Below, piece after piece: positions 50,906-64,000 of a stretch of 64,000 nucleotides of DNA (positions within the stretch are counted from its first letter, which is position 1; the number at the start of each line of letters is the position of its first letter). A model generated the notes under the pieces. That model was not told where the DNA came from. It worked only from the letters and a program-made list of their open reading frames with translations, and did no database searches. Made by a program: the position numbers and the translations under genes. Where the stretch lies: assembly GCA_028622995.1 (NCBI GenBank), contig JAJQJQ010000037.1, forward strand, positions 1,364,001-1,428,000, read 5' to 3'. The DNA comes from Panagrolaimus kolymaensis (Eukaryota; Nematoda; Chromadorea; Rhabditida; Panagrolaimidae).

Positions 50906-53497
50906 GAACTTTAATACGTTCAAAAAAAAATAAAAATGATACCATTTTTTATAAATCGTTTCATAATTCTTTAGTCATGGAAATTCTTTGAATTTGGTTT
51001 ATTAAAATAAATTTTCCTTCTTTAAATGAAGCTAAAAACGTTGGCTAATAAAATATAACTCAAACGAGAACTTTAATACGTTCAAAAAAAAATAAAAATG
51101 ATACCATTTTTTATAAATCGTTTCATAATTCTTTAGTCATGGAAATTCTTTGAATTTGGTTTATTAAAATAAATTTTCCTGCCAAAAAGAAAGCTAAAAA
51201 CGTTGGCTAATAAAATTTTACTCAAACGAGAACTTTAATACGTTCAAAAAAAAATAAAAATGATACCATTTTTTATAAATCGTTTCATAATTCTTTAGTC
51301 ATGGAAATTCTTTGAATTTGGTTTATTAAAATAAATTTTCCTTCTTTAAATGAAGCTAAAAACGTTGGCTAATAAAATTTTACTCAAACGAGAACTTTAA
51401 TACGTTCAAAAAAAAATAAAAATGATACCATTTTTTATAAATCGTTTCATAATTCTTTAGTCATGGAAATTCTTTGAATTTGGTTTATTAAAATAAATTT
51501 TCCTTCTTTAAATGAAGCTAAAAACGTTGGCTAATAAAATATAACTCAAACGAGAACTTTAATACGTTCAAAAAAAAATAAAAATGATACCATTTTTTAT
51601 AAATCGTTTCATAATTCTTTAGTCATGGAAATTCTTTGAATTTGGTTTATTAAAATAAATTTTCCTTCTTTAAATGAAGCTAAAAACGTTGGCTAATAAA
51701 ATTTTACTCAAACGAGAACTTTAATACGTTCAAAAAAAAATAAAAATGATACCATTTTTTATAAATCGTTTCATAATTCTTTAGTCATGGAAATTCTTTG
51801 AATTTGGTTTATTAAAATAAATTTTCCTGCCAAAAAGAAAGCTAAAAACGTTGGCTAATAAAATTTTACTCAAACGAGAACTTTAATACGTTCAAAAAAA
51901 AATAAAAATGATACCATTTTTTATAAATCGTTTCATAATTCTTTAGTCATGGAAATTCTTTGAATTTGGTTTATTAAAATAAATTTTCCTTCTTTAAATG
52001 AAGCTAAAAACGTTGGCTAATAAAATATAACTCAAACGAGAACTTTAATACGTTCAAAAAAAAATAAAAATGATACCATTTTTTATAAATCGTTTCATAA
52101 TTCTTTAGTCATGGAAATTCTTTGAATTTGGTTTATTAAAATAAATTTTCCTGCCAAAAAGAAAGCTAAAAACGTTGGCTAATAAAATTTTACTCAAACG
52201 AGAACTTTAATACGTTCAAAAAAAAATAAAAATGATACCATTTTTTATAAATCGTTTCATAATTCTTTAGTCATGGAAATTCTTTGAATTTGGTTTATTA
52301 AAATAAATTTTCCTTCTTTAAATGAAGCTAAAAACGTTGGCTAATAAAATATAACTCAAACGAGAACTTTAATACGTTCAAAAAAAAATAAAAATGATAC
52401 CATTTTTTATAAATCGTTTCATAATTCTTTAGTCATGGAAATTCTTTGAATTTGGTTTATTAAAATAAATTTTCCTTCTTTAAATGAAGCTAAAAACGTT
52501 GGCTAATAAAATTTTACTCAAACGAGAACTTTAATACGTTCAAAAAAAAATAAAAATGATACCATTTTTTATAAATCGTTTCATAATTCTTTAGTCATGG
52601 AAATTCTTTGAATTTGGTTTATTAAAATAAATTTTCCTGCCAAAAAGAAAGCTAAAAACGTTGGCTAATAAAATTTTACTCAAACGAGAACTTTAATACG
52701 TTCAAAAAAAAATAAAAATGATACCATTTTTTATAAATCGTTTCATAATTCTTTAGTCATGGAAATTCTTTGAATTTGGTTTATTAAAATAAATTTTCCT
52801 TCTTTAAATGAAGCTAAAAACGTTGGCTAATAAAATATAACTCAAACGAGAACTTTAATACGTTCAAAAAAAAATAAAAATGATACCATTTTTTATAAAT
52901 CGTTTCATAATTCTTTAGTCATGGAAATTCTTTGAATTTGGTTTATTAAAATAAATTTTCCTTCTTTAAATGAAGCTAAAAACGTTGGCTAATAAAATTT
53001 TACTCAAACGAGAACTTTAATACGTTCAAAAAAAAATAAAAATGATACCATTTTTTATAAATCGTTTCATAATTCTTTAGTCATGGAAATTCTTTGAATT
53101 TGGTTTATTAAAATAAATTTTCCTGCCAAAAAGAAAGCTAAAAACGTTGGCTAATAAAATTTTACTCAAACGAGAACTTTAATACGTTCAAAAAAAAATA
53201 AAAATGATACCATTTTTTATAAATCGTTTCATAATTCTTTAGTCATGGAAATTCTTTGAATTTGGTTTATTAAAATAAATTTTCCTGCCAAAAAGAAAGC
53301 TAAAAACGTTGGCTAATAAAATTTTACTCAAACGAGAACTTTAATACGTTCAAAAAAAAATAAATATGATACCATTTTTTATAAATCGTTTCATAATTCT
53401 TTAGTCATGGAAATTCTTTGAATTTGGTTTATTAAAATAAATTTTCCTGCCAAAAAGAAAGCTAAAAACGTTGGCTAATAAAATTTTACTCAAACGA
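50906..53497. repeat. 162 bp-monomer block with a 486 bp trimer repeat
   Basis: All monomers are A9. CTGCC/TTTTACTC monomers at 52040, 52526 and 53012 are 486 bp (3 x 162) apart, each followed by CTTC/TATAACTC and CTTC/TTTTACTC. One CTGCC monomer (from 53336) has the private change TAAATATGATACC. Confidence 0.83.
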
Positions 53498-54957
53498 GAA
53501 CTTTAATACGTTCAAAAAAAAATAAAAATGATACCATTTTTTATAAATCGTTTCATAATTCTTTAGTCATGGAAATTCTTTGATTTTGGTTTATTAAAAT
53601 AAATTTTCCTTCTTTAAATGAAGCTAAAAACGTTGGCTAATAAAATATAACTCAAACGAGAACTTTAATACGTTCAAAAAAAAATAAAAATGATACCATT
53701 TTTTATAAATCGTTTCATAATTCTTTAGTCATGGAAATTCTTTGAATTTGGTTTATTAAAATAAATTTTCCTTCTTTAAATGAAGCTAAAAACGTTGGCT
53801 AATAAAATTTTACTCAAACGAGAACTTTAATACGTTCAAAAAAAAATAAAAATGATACCATTTTTTATAAATCGTTTCATAATTCTTTAGTCATGGAAAT
53901 TCTTTGAATTTGGTTTATTAAAATAAATTTTCCTTCTTTAAATGAAGCTAAAAACGTTGGCTAATAAAATTTTACTCAAACGAGAACTTTAATACGTTCA
54001 AAAAAAAATAAAAATGATACCATTTTTTATAAATCGTTTCATAATTCTTTAGTCATGGAAATTCTTTGAATTTGGTTTATTAAAATAAATTTTCCTGCCA
54101 AAAAGAAAGCTAAAAACGTTGGCTAATAAAATTTTACTCAAACGAGAACTTTAATACGTTCAAAAAAAAATAAAAATGATACCATTTTTTATAAATCGTT
54201 TCATAATTCTTTAGTCATGGAAATTCTTTGAATTTGGTTTATTAAAATAAATTTTCCTGCCAAAAAGAAAGCTAAAAACGTTGGCTAATAAAATTTTACT
54301 CAAACGAGAACTTTAATACGTTCAAAAAAAAATAAAAATGATACCATTTTTTATAAATCGTTTCATAATTCTTTAGTCATGGAAATTCTTTGAATTTGGT
54401 TTATTAAAATAAATTTTCCTTCTTTAAATGAAGCTAAAAACGTTGGCTAATAAAATTTTACTCAAACGAGAACTTTAATACGTTCAAAAAAAAATAAAAA
54501 TGATACCATTTTTTATAAATCGTTTCATAATTCTTTAGTCATGGAAATTCTTTGATTTTTGTTTATTAAAATAAATTTTCCTTCTTTAAATGAAGCTAAA
54601 AACGTTGGCTAATAAAATTTAACTCAAACGAGAACTTTAATACGTTCAAAAAAAAATAAAAATGATACCATTTTTTATAAATCGTTTCATAATTCTTTAG
54701 TCATGGAAATTCTTTGATTTTGGTTTATTAAAATAAATTTTCCTGCCAAAAAGAAAGCTAAAAACGTTGGCTAATAAAATTTAACTCAAACGAGAACTTT
54801 AATACGTTCAAAAAAATAAAAATGATACCATTTTTTATAAATCGTTTCATAATTCTTTAGTCATGGAAATTCTTTGAATTTGGTTTATTAAAATAAATTT
54901 TCCTGCCAAAAAGAAAGCTAAAAACGTTGGCTAATAAAATTTTACTCAAACGAGAAC

Positions 54958-57900
54958 TTTAATACGTTCAAAAAAAAATAAAAATGATACCATTTTTTAT
55001 AAATCGTCTCATAATTCTTTAGTCATGGAAATTCTTTGATTTTGGTTTATTAAAATAAATTTTCCTGCCAAAAAGAAAGCTAAAAACGTTGGCTAATAAA
55101 ATTTAACTCAAACGAGAACTTTAATACGTTCAAAAAAATAAAAATGATACCATTTTTTATAAATCGTTTCATAATTCTTTAGTCATGGAAATTCTTTGAA
55201 TTTGGTTTATTAAAATAAATTTTCCTGCCAAAAAGAAAGCTAAAAACGTTGGCTAATAAAATTTTACTCAAACGAGAACTTTAATACGTTCAAAAAAAAA
55301 TAAAAATGATACCATTTTTTATAAATCGTTTCATAATTCTTTAGTCATGGAAATTCTTTGAATTTGGTTTATTAAAATAAATTTTCCTGCCAAAAAGAAA
55401 GCTAAAAACGTTGGCTAATAAAATTTAACTCAAACGAGAACTTTAATACGTTCAAAAAAAAATAAAAATGATACCATTTTTTATAAATCGTTTCATAATT
55501 CTTTAGTCATGGAAATTCTTTGATTTTGGTTTATTAAAATAAATTTTCCTTCTTTAAATGAAGCTAAAAACGTTGGCTAATAAAATATAACTCAAACGAG
55601 AACTTTAATACGTTCAAAAAAAAATAAAAATGATACCATTTTTTATAAATCGTCTCATAATTCTTTAGTCATGGAAATTTTTTGAATTTGGTTTATTAAA
55701 ATAAATTTTCCTGCCAAAAAGAAAGCTAAAAACGTTGGCTAATAAAATTTAACTCAAACGAGAACTTTAATACGTTCAAAAAAATAAAAATGATACCATT
55801 TTTTATAAATCGTTTCATAATTCTTTAGTCATGGTAATTCTTTGATTTTGGTTTATTAAAATAAATTTTCCTTCTTTAAATGAAGCTAAAAACGTTGGCT
55901 AATAAAATATAACTCAAACGAGAACTTTAATACGTTCAAAAAAAAATAAAAATGATACCATTTTTTATAAATCGTCTCATAATTCTTTAGTCATGGAAAT
56001 TCTTTGATTTTGGTTTATTAAAATAAATTTTTCTTCTTTAAATGAAGCTAAAAACGTTGGCTAATAAAATTTAACTCAAACGAGAACTTTAATACGTTCA
56101 AAAAAATAAAAATGATACCATTTTTTATAAATCGTTTCATAATTCTTTAGTCATGGAAATTCTTTGATTTTGGTTTATTAAAATAAATTTTCCTTCTTTA
56201 AATGAAGCTAAAAACGTTGGCTAATAAAATATAACTCAAACGAGAACTTTAATACGTTCAAAAAAAAATAAAAATGATACCATTTTTTATAAATCGTCTC
56301 ATAATTCTTTAGTCATGGAAATTCTTTGATTTTGGTTTATTAAAATAAATTTTTCTTCTTTAAATGAAGCTAAAAACGTTGGCTAATAAAATTTAACTCA
56401 AACGAGAACTTTAATACGTTCAAAAAAATAAAAATGATACCATTTTTTATAAATCGTTTCATAATTCTTTAGTCATGGTAATTCTTTGAATTTGGTTTAT
56501 TAAAATAAATTTTCCTTCTTTAAATGAAGCTAAAAACGTTGGCTAATAAAATATAACTCAAACGAGAACTTTAATACGTTCAAAAAAAAATAAAAATGAT
56601 ACCATTTTTTATAAATCGTCTCATAATTCTTTAGTCATGGAAATTTTTTGAATTTGGTTTATTAAAATAAATTTTCCTGCCAAAAAGAAAGCTAAAAACG
56701 TTGGCTAATAAAATTTAACTCAAACGAGAACTTTAATACGTTCAAAAAAATAAAAATGATACCATTTTTTATAAATCGTTTCATAATTCTTTAGTCATGG
56801 TAATTCTTTGAATTTGGTTTATTAAAATAAATTTTCCTTCTTTAAATGAAGCTAAAAACGTTGGCTAATAAAATTTTACTCAAACGAGAACTTTAATACG
56901 TTCAAAAAAAAATAAAAATGATACCATTTTTTATAAATCGTTTCATAATTCTTTAGTCATGGAAATTTTTTGAATTTGGTTTATTAAAATAAATTTTCCT
57001 GCCAAAAAGAAAGCTAAAAACGTTGGCTAATAAAATTTTACTCAAACGAGAACTTTAATACGTTCAAAAAAATAAAAATGATACCATTTTTTATAAATCG
57101 TCTCATAATTCTTTAGTCATGGAAATTTTTTGAATTTGGTTTATTAAAATAAATTTTCCTGCCAAAAAGAAAGCTAAAAACGTTGGCTAATAAAATATAA
57201 CTCAAACGAGAACTTTAATACGTTCAAAAAAAAATAAAAATGATACCATTTTTTATAAATCGTCTCATAATTCTTTAGTCATGGAAATTTTTTGAATTTG
57301 GTTTATTAAAATAAATTTTCCTGCCAAAAAGAAAGCTAAAAACGTTGGCTAATAAAATTTAACTCAAACGAGAACTTTAATACGTTCAAAAAAATAAAAA
57401 TGATACCATTTTTTATAAATCGTTTCATAATTCTTTAGTCATGGTAATTCTTTGAATTTGGTTTATTAAAATAAATTTTCCTTCTTTAAATGAAGCTAAA
57501 AACGTTGGCTAATAAAATTTAACTCAAACGAGAACTTTAATACGTTCAAAAAAATAAAAATGATACCATTTTTTATAAATCGTCTCATAATTCTTTAGTC
57601 ATGGAAATTCTTTGATTTTGGTTTATTAAAATAAATTTTCCTTCTTTAAATGAAGCTAAAAACGTTGGCTAATAAAATATAACTCAAACGAGAACTTTAA
57701 TACGTTCAAAAAAAAATAAAAATGATACCATTTTTTATAAATCGTCTCATAATTCTTTAGTCATGGAAATTCTTTGATTTTGGTTTATTAAAATAAATTT
57801 TTCTTCTTTAAATGAAGCTAAAAACGTTGGCTAATAAAATATAACTCAAACGAGAACTTTAATACGTTCAAAAAAAAATAAAAATGATACCATTTTTTAT

Positions 57901-60900
57901 AAATCGTCTCATAATTCTTTAGTCATGGAAATTCTTTGATTTTGGTTTATTAAAATAAATTTTCCTTCTTTAAATGAAGCTAAAAACGTTGGCTAATAAA
58001 ATATAACTCAAACGAGAACTTTAATACGTTCAAAAAAAAATAAAAATGATACCATTTTTTATAAATCGTCTCATAATTCTTTAGTCATGGAAATTCTTTG
58101 ATTTTGGTTTATTAAAATAAATTTTTCTTCTTTAAATGAAGCTAAAAACGTTGGCTAATAAAATTTAACTCAAACGAGAACTTTAATACGTTCAAAAAAA
58201 TAAAAATGATACCATTTTTTATAAATCGTTTCATAATTCTTTAGTCATGGAAATTCTTTGATTTTGGTTTATTAAAATAAATTTTCCTTCTTTAAATGAA
58301 GCTAAAAACGTTGGCTAATAAAATATAACTCAAACGAGAACTTTAATACGTTCAAAAAAAAATAAAAATGATACCATTTTTTATAAATCGTCTCATAATT
58401 CTTTAGTCATGGAAATTTTTTGAATTTGGTTTATTAAAATAAATTTTCCTGCCAAAAAGAAAGCTAAAAACGTTGGCTAATAAAATTTAACTCAAACGAG
58501 AACTTTAATACGTTCAAAAAAATAAAAATGATACCATTTTTTATAAATCGTTTCATAATTCTTTAGTCATGGTAATTCTTTGATTTTGGTTTATTAAAAT
58601 AAATTTTCCTTCTTTAAATGAAGCTAAAAACGTTGGCTAATAAAATATAACTCAAACGAGAACTTTAATACGTTCAAAAAAAAATAAAAATGATACCATT
58701 TTTTATAAATCGTCTCATAATTCTTTAGTCATGGAAATTCTTTGATTTTGGTTTATTAAAATAAATTTTTCTTCTTTAAATGAAGCTAAAAACGTTGGCT
58801 AATAAAATTTAACTCAAACGAGAACTTTAATACGTTCAAAAAAATAAAAATGATACCATTTTTTATAAATCGTTTCATAATTCTTTAGTCATGGAAATTC
58901 TTTGATTTTGGTTTATTAAAATAAATTTTCCTTCTTTAAATGAAGCTAAAAACGTTGGCTAATAAAATATAACTCAAACGAGAACTTTAATACGTTCAAA
59001 AAAAAATAAAAATGATACCATTTTTTATAAATCGTCTCATAATTCTTTAGTCATGGAAATTCTTTGATTTTGGTTTATTAAAATAAATTTTTCTTCTTTA
59101 AATGAAGCTAAAAACGTTGGCTAATAAAATATAACTCAAACGAGAACTTTAATACGTTCAAAAAAAAATAAAAATGATACCATTTTTTATAAATCGTCTC
59201 ATAATTCTTTAGTCATGGAAATTTTTTGAATTTGGTTTATTAAAATAAATTTTCCTTCTTTAAATGAAGCTAAAAACGTTGGCTAATAAAATTTTACTCA
59301 AACGAGAACTTTAATACGTTCAAAAAAAAATAAAAATGATACCATTTTTTATAAATCGTCTCATAATTCTTTAGTCATGGAAATTTTTTGAATTTGGTTT
59401 ATTAAAATAAATTTTCCTGCCAAAAAGAAAGCTAAAAACGTTGGCTAATAAAATTTAACTCAAACGAGAACTTTAATACGTTCAAAAAAATAAAAATGAT
59501 ACCATTTTTTATAAATCGTTTCATAATTCTTTAGTCATGGTAATTCTTTGAATTTGGTTTATTAAAATAAATTTTCCTTCTTTAAATGAAGCTAAAAACG
59601 TTGGCTAATAAAATTTAACTCAAACGAGAACTTTAATACGTTCAAAAAAATAAAAATGATACCATTTTTTATAAATCGTTTCATAATTCTTTAGTCATGG
59701 TAATTCTTTGAATTTGGTTTATTAAAATAAATTTTCCTTCTTTAAATGAAGCTAAAAACGTTGGCTAATAAAATTTTACTCAAACGAGAACTTTAATACG
59801 TTCAAAAAAAAATAAAAATGATACCATTTTTTATAAATCGTTTCATAATTCTTTAGTCATGGAAATTTTTTGAATTTGGTTTATTAAAATAAATTTTCCT
59901 GCCAAAAAGAAAGCTAAAAACGTTGGCTAATAAAATTTTACTCAAACGAGAACTTTAATACGTTCAAAAAAATAAAAATGATACCATTTTTTATAAATCG
60001 TCTCATAATTCTTTAGTCATGGAAATTTTTTGAATTTGGTTTATTAAAATAAATTTTCCTGCCAAAAAGAAAGCTAAAAACGTTGGCTAATAAAATTTAA
60101 CTCAAACGAGAACTTTAATACGTTCAAAAAAATAAAAATGATACCATTTTTTATAAATCGTTTCATAATTCTTTAGTCATGGTAATTCTTTGAATTTGGT
60201 TTATTAAAATAAATTTTCCTTCTTTAAATGAAGCTAAAAACGTTGGCTAATAAAATTTTACTCAAACGAGAACTTTAATACGTTCAAAAAAAAATAAAAA
60301 TGATACCATTTTTTATAAATCGTTTCATAATTCTTTAGTCATGGAAATTTTTTGAATTTGGTTTATTAAAATAAATTTTCCTGCCAAAAAGAAAGCTAAA
60401 AACGTTGGCTAATAAAATTTTACTCAAACGAGAACTTTAATACGTTCAAAAAAATAAAAATGATACCATTTTTTATAAATCGTCTCATAATTCTTTAGTC
60501 ATGGAAATTTTTTGAATTTGGTTTATTAAAATAAATTTTCCTGCCAAAAAGAAAGCTAAAAACGTTGGCTAATAAAATATAACTCAAACGAGAACTTTAA
60601 TACGTTCAAAAAAAAATAAAAATGATACCATTTTTTATAAATCGTCTCATAATTCTTTAGTCATGGAAATTTTTTGAATTTGGTTTATTAAAATAAATTT
60701 TCCTGCCAAAAAGAAAGCTAAAAACGTTGGCTAATAAAATTTAACTCAAACGAGAACTTTAATACGTTCAAAAAAATAAAAATGATACCATTTTTTATAA
60801 ATCGTTTCATAATTCTTTAGTCATGGTAATTCTTTGAATTTGGTTTATTAAAATAAATTTTCCTTCTTTAAATGAAGCTAAAAACGTTGGCTAATAAAAT

Positions 60901-63900
60901 TTTACTCAAACGAGAACTTTAATACGTTCAAAAAAAAATAAAAATGATACCATTTTTTATAAATCGTTTCATAATTCTTTAGTCATGGAAATTCTTTGAT
61001 TTTGGTTTATAAAAATAAATTTTCCTTCTTTAAATGAAGCTAAAAACGTTGGCTAATAAAATATAACTCAAACGAGAACTTTAATACGTTCAAAAAAAAA
61101 TAAAAATGATACCATTTTTTATAAATCGTTTCATAATTCTTTAGTCATGGAAATTCTTTGAATTTGGTTTATTAAAATAAATTTTCCTGCCAAAAAGAAA
61201 GCTAAAAACGTTGGCTAATAAAATTTTACTCAAACGAGAACTTTAATACGTTCAAAAAAAAATAAAAATGATACCATTTTTTATAAATCGTCTCATAATT
61301 CTTTAGTCATGGAAATTCTTTGATTTTGGTTTATTAAAATAAATTTTCCTTCTTTAAATGAAGCTAAAAACGTTGGCTAATAAAATATAACTCAAACGAG
61401 AACTTTAATACGTTCAAAAAAAAATAAAAATGATACCATTTTTTATAAATCGTCTCATAATTCTTTAGTCATGGAAATTTTTTGAATTTGGTTTATTAAA
61501 ATAAATTTTCCTGCCAAAAAGAAAGCTAAAAACGTTGGCTAATAAAATTTTACTCAAACGAGAACTTTAATACGTTCAAAAAAAAATAAAAATGATACCA
61601 TTTTTTATAAATCGTTTCATAATTCTTTAGTCATGGAAATTCTTTGAATTTGGTTTATTAAAATAAATTTTCCTTCTTTAAATGAAGCTAAAAACGTTGG
61701 CTAATAAAATATAACTCAAACGAGAACTTTAATACGTTCAAAAAAAAATAAAAATGATACCATTTTTTATAAATCGTCTCATAATTCTTTAGTCATGGAA
61801 ATTTTTTGAATTTGGTTTATTAAAATAAATTTTCCTGCCAAAAAGAAAGCTAAAAACGTTGGCTAATAAAATTTTACTCAAACGAGAACTTTAATACGTT
61901 CAAAAAAAAATAAAAATGATACCATTTTTTATAAATCGTTTCATAATTCTTTAGTCATGGAAATTCTTTGAATTTGGTTTATTAAAATAAATTTTCCTTC
62001 TTTAAATGAAGCTAAAAACGTTGGCTAATAAAATTTTACTCAAACGAGAACTTTAATACGTTCAAAAAAAAATAAAAATGATACCATTTTTTATAAATCG
62101 TCTCATAATTCTTTAGTCATGGAAATTCTTTGATTTTGGTTTATTAAAATAAATTTTCCTTCTTTAAATGAAGCTAAAAACGTTGGCTAATAAAATATAA
62201 CTCAAACGAGAACTTTAATACGTTCAAAAAAAAATAAAAATGATACCATTTTTTATAAATCGTCTCATAATTCTTTAGTCATGGAAATTTTTTGAATTTG
62301 GTTTATTAAAATAAATTTTCCTGCCAAAAAGAAAGCTAAAAACGTTGGCTAATAAAATTTTACTCAAACGAGAACTTTAATACGTTCAAAAAAAAATAAA
62401 AATGATACCATTTTTTATAAATCGTCTCATAATTCTTTAGTCATGGAAATTCTTTGATTTTGGTTTATTAAAATAAATTTTCCTTCTTTAAATGAAGCTA
62501 AAAACGTTGGCTAATAAAATATAACTCAAACGAGAACTTTAATACGTTCAAAAAAAAATAAAAATGATACCATTTTTTATAAATCGTCTCATAATTCTTT
62601 AGTCATGGAAATTTTTTGAATTTGGTTTATTAAAATAAATTTTCCTGCCAAAAAGAAAGCTAAAAACGTTGGCTAATAAAATTTTACTCAAACGAGAACT
62701 TTAATACGTTCAAAAAAATAAAAATGATACCATTTTTTATAAATCGTCTCATAATTCTTTAGTCATGGAAATTTTTTGAATTTGGTTTATTAAAATAAAT
62801 TTTCCTGCCAAAAAGAAAGCTAAAAACGTTGGCTAATAAAATATAACTCAAACGAGAACTTTAATACGTTCAAAAAAAAATAAAAATGATACCATTTTTT
62901 ATAAATCGTCTCATAATTCTTTAGTCATGGAAATTTTTTGAATTTGGTTTATTAAAATAAATTTTCCTGCCAAAAAGAAAGCTAAAAACGTTGGCTAATA
63001 AAATTTTACTCAAACGAGAACTTTAATACGTTCAAAAAAATAAAAATGATACCATTTTTTATAAATCGTCTCATAATTCTTTAGTCATGGAAATTTTTTG
63101 AATTTGGTTTATTAAAATAAATTTTCCTGCCAAAAAGAAAGCTAAAAACGTTGGCTAATAAAATTTTACTCAAACGAGAACTTTAATACGTTCAAAAAAA
63201 TAAAAATGATACCATTTTTTATAAATCGTCTCATAATTCTTTAGTCATGGAAATTCTTTGATTTTGGTTTATTAAAATAAATTTTCCTTCTTTAAATGAA
63301 GCTAAAAACGTTGGCTAATAAAATATAACTCAAACGAGAACTTTAATACGTTCAAAAAAAAATAAAAATGATACCATTTTTTATAAATCGTCTCATAATT
63401 CTTTAGTCATGGAAATTTTTTGAATTTGGTTTATTAAAATAAATTTTCCTGCCAAAAAGAAAGCTAAAAACGTTGGCTAATAAAATTTTACTCAAACGAG
63501 AACTTTAATACGTTCAAAAAAAAATAAAAATGATACCATTTTTTATAAATCGTTTCATAATTCTTTAGTCATGGAAATTCTTTGAATTTGGTTTATTAAA
63601 ATAAATTTTCCTGCCAAAAAGAAAGCTAAAAACGTTGGCTAATAAAATTTTACTCAAACGAGAACTTTAATACGTTCAAAAAAAAATAAAAATGATACCA
63701 TTTTTTATAAATCGTTTCATAATTCTTTAGTCATGGAAATTCTTTGAATTTGGTTTATTAAAATAAATTTTCCTTCTTTAAATGAAGCTAAAAACGTTGG
63801 CTAATAAAATATAACTCAAACGAGAACTTTAATACGTTCAAAAAAAAATAAAAATGATACCATTTTTTATAAATCGTTTCATAATTCTTTAGTCATGGAA

Positions 63901-64000
63901 ATTCTTTGATTTTGGTTTATTAAAATAAATTTTCCTGCCAAAAAGAAAGCTAAAAACGTTGGCTAATAAAATTTTACTCAAACGAGAACTTTAATACGTT
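54958..64000. repeat. Satellite block with GTCTCAT, GGTAATTC and GAAATTTTTTG variants
   Basis: Three variants dominate here: CGTCTCAT for CGTTTCAT, CATGGTAATTC for CATGGAAATTC, and GGAAATTTTTTG for GGAAATTCTTTG. TATAACTC endings and TTTTTCTTC forms are also frequent. GAAATTTTTTG appears only in this block. Units are irregular combinations of the same few monomer types. The array runs off the window in mid-monomer. Confidence 0.85.

Larger units (their letters stand above)
7303..64000. repeat. Satellite array, right block (~350 monomers), continues past the window
   Basis: This is the same monomer and orientation as 1-3899, uninterrupted for 56.7 kb to the window edge, where it ends inside a monomer. 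Monomers are 160, 161 or 162 bp depending on A7, A8 or A9 (or AAAAAGAAAT). Conserved stretches include GATACCATTTTTTATAAATC, CATAATTCTTTAGTCATGG and GCTAAAAACGTTGGC. Changes fall at about a dozen fixed positions and travel in blocks. The monomer contains the dyad TTTATT-AA-AATAAA and the palindrome AACGTT. No transposon, gene or RNA interrupts this block. Confidence 0.98.

Noticed and set aside
7303..64000. CRISPR-like regular repeats
   Set aside because: Units are contiguous 160-162 bp copies with no unique spacers, and there are no cas genes.
1..64000. Telomeric repeats (TTAGGC or TTAGGG)
   Set aside because: No tandem run of either motif was seen.

Overview
The window is AT-rich eukaryotic DNA. 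About 95% of it is one tandem satellite with a 160-162 bp monomer. One monomer counted by hand has 34 G+C in 160 bases, about 21% GC. I estimate roughly 375 monomers, all in the same orientation: about 24 at 1-3899 and about 350 at 7303-64000. The one gene-like stretch has short introns (52 and 54 bp) with TTTTCAG and TTTTTTAG acceptors. With the AT-richness and a 1.8 kb foldback transposon, this points to a nematode, although other AT-rich invertebrates are not excluded. There is no bacterial gene structure, rRNA, tRNA or CRISPR array.

Layout. 1-3899 is the left satellite block. It runs from 4- and 5-monomer higher-order repeats (642 and 802 bp) into a 162-bp-monomer block and stops abruptly 41 bases into a monomer. 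3900-7302 is the only non-satellite island. It holds a foldback element (3900-5693) with ~750 bp inverted arms starting CACGGCGGTATA. Nested near its centre is a 160 bp hAT-type MITE (4748-4907) with perfect 16 bp CAGGG... ends and an 8 bp target duplication, CTTATCAC. Next come the 3' exons of an unrecognised protein gene (5757-6212), then AT-rich DNA (6213-7302) containing a decayed ~350 bp direct duplication. 7303-64000 is the right satellite block.

The satellite carries linked diagnostic variants. They include A7/A8/A9 in the poly-A tract, a swappable 16 bp segment (CTTCTTTAAATG..., CTGCCAAAAAG..., TTGCCAAAAAG..., or the hybrid CTGCTTTAAATG...), GATTTT/GAATTT, GTC/GGC/CGC after AACGTT, and TTTAACTC/TTTTACTC/TATAACTC. 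Reading these as barcodes reveals multi-level structure. There are higher-order repeats of 3 (486 bp), 4 (642), 5 (802 and 804), 6 (972), 7 (1134) and 8 (1292) monomers. A 32-monomer, 5134 bp unit is duplicated in tandem (26809-31942 and 31943-37076). A ~1.3-1.9 kb module recurs five times between 22.6 and 42.4 kb. Blocks near the left interruption and near 15.5 kb reappear 48,019 and 26,994 bp away.

Nothing indicates a working gene system. The biology here is satellite evolution (unequal exchange, segmental amplification, conversion between monomer types) and an island of nested transposons plus a truncated gene at a satellite boundary. A centromeric or heterochromatic role is plausible but is inference only.
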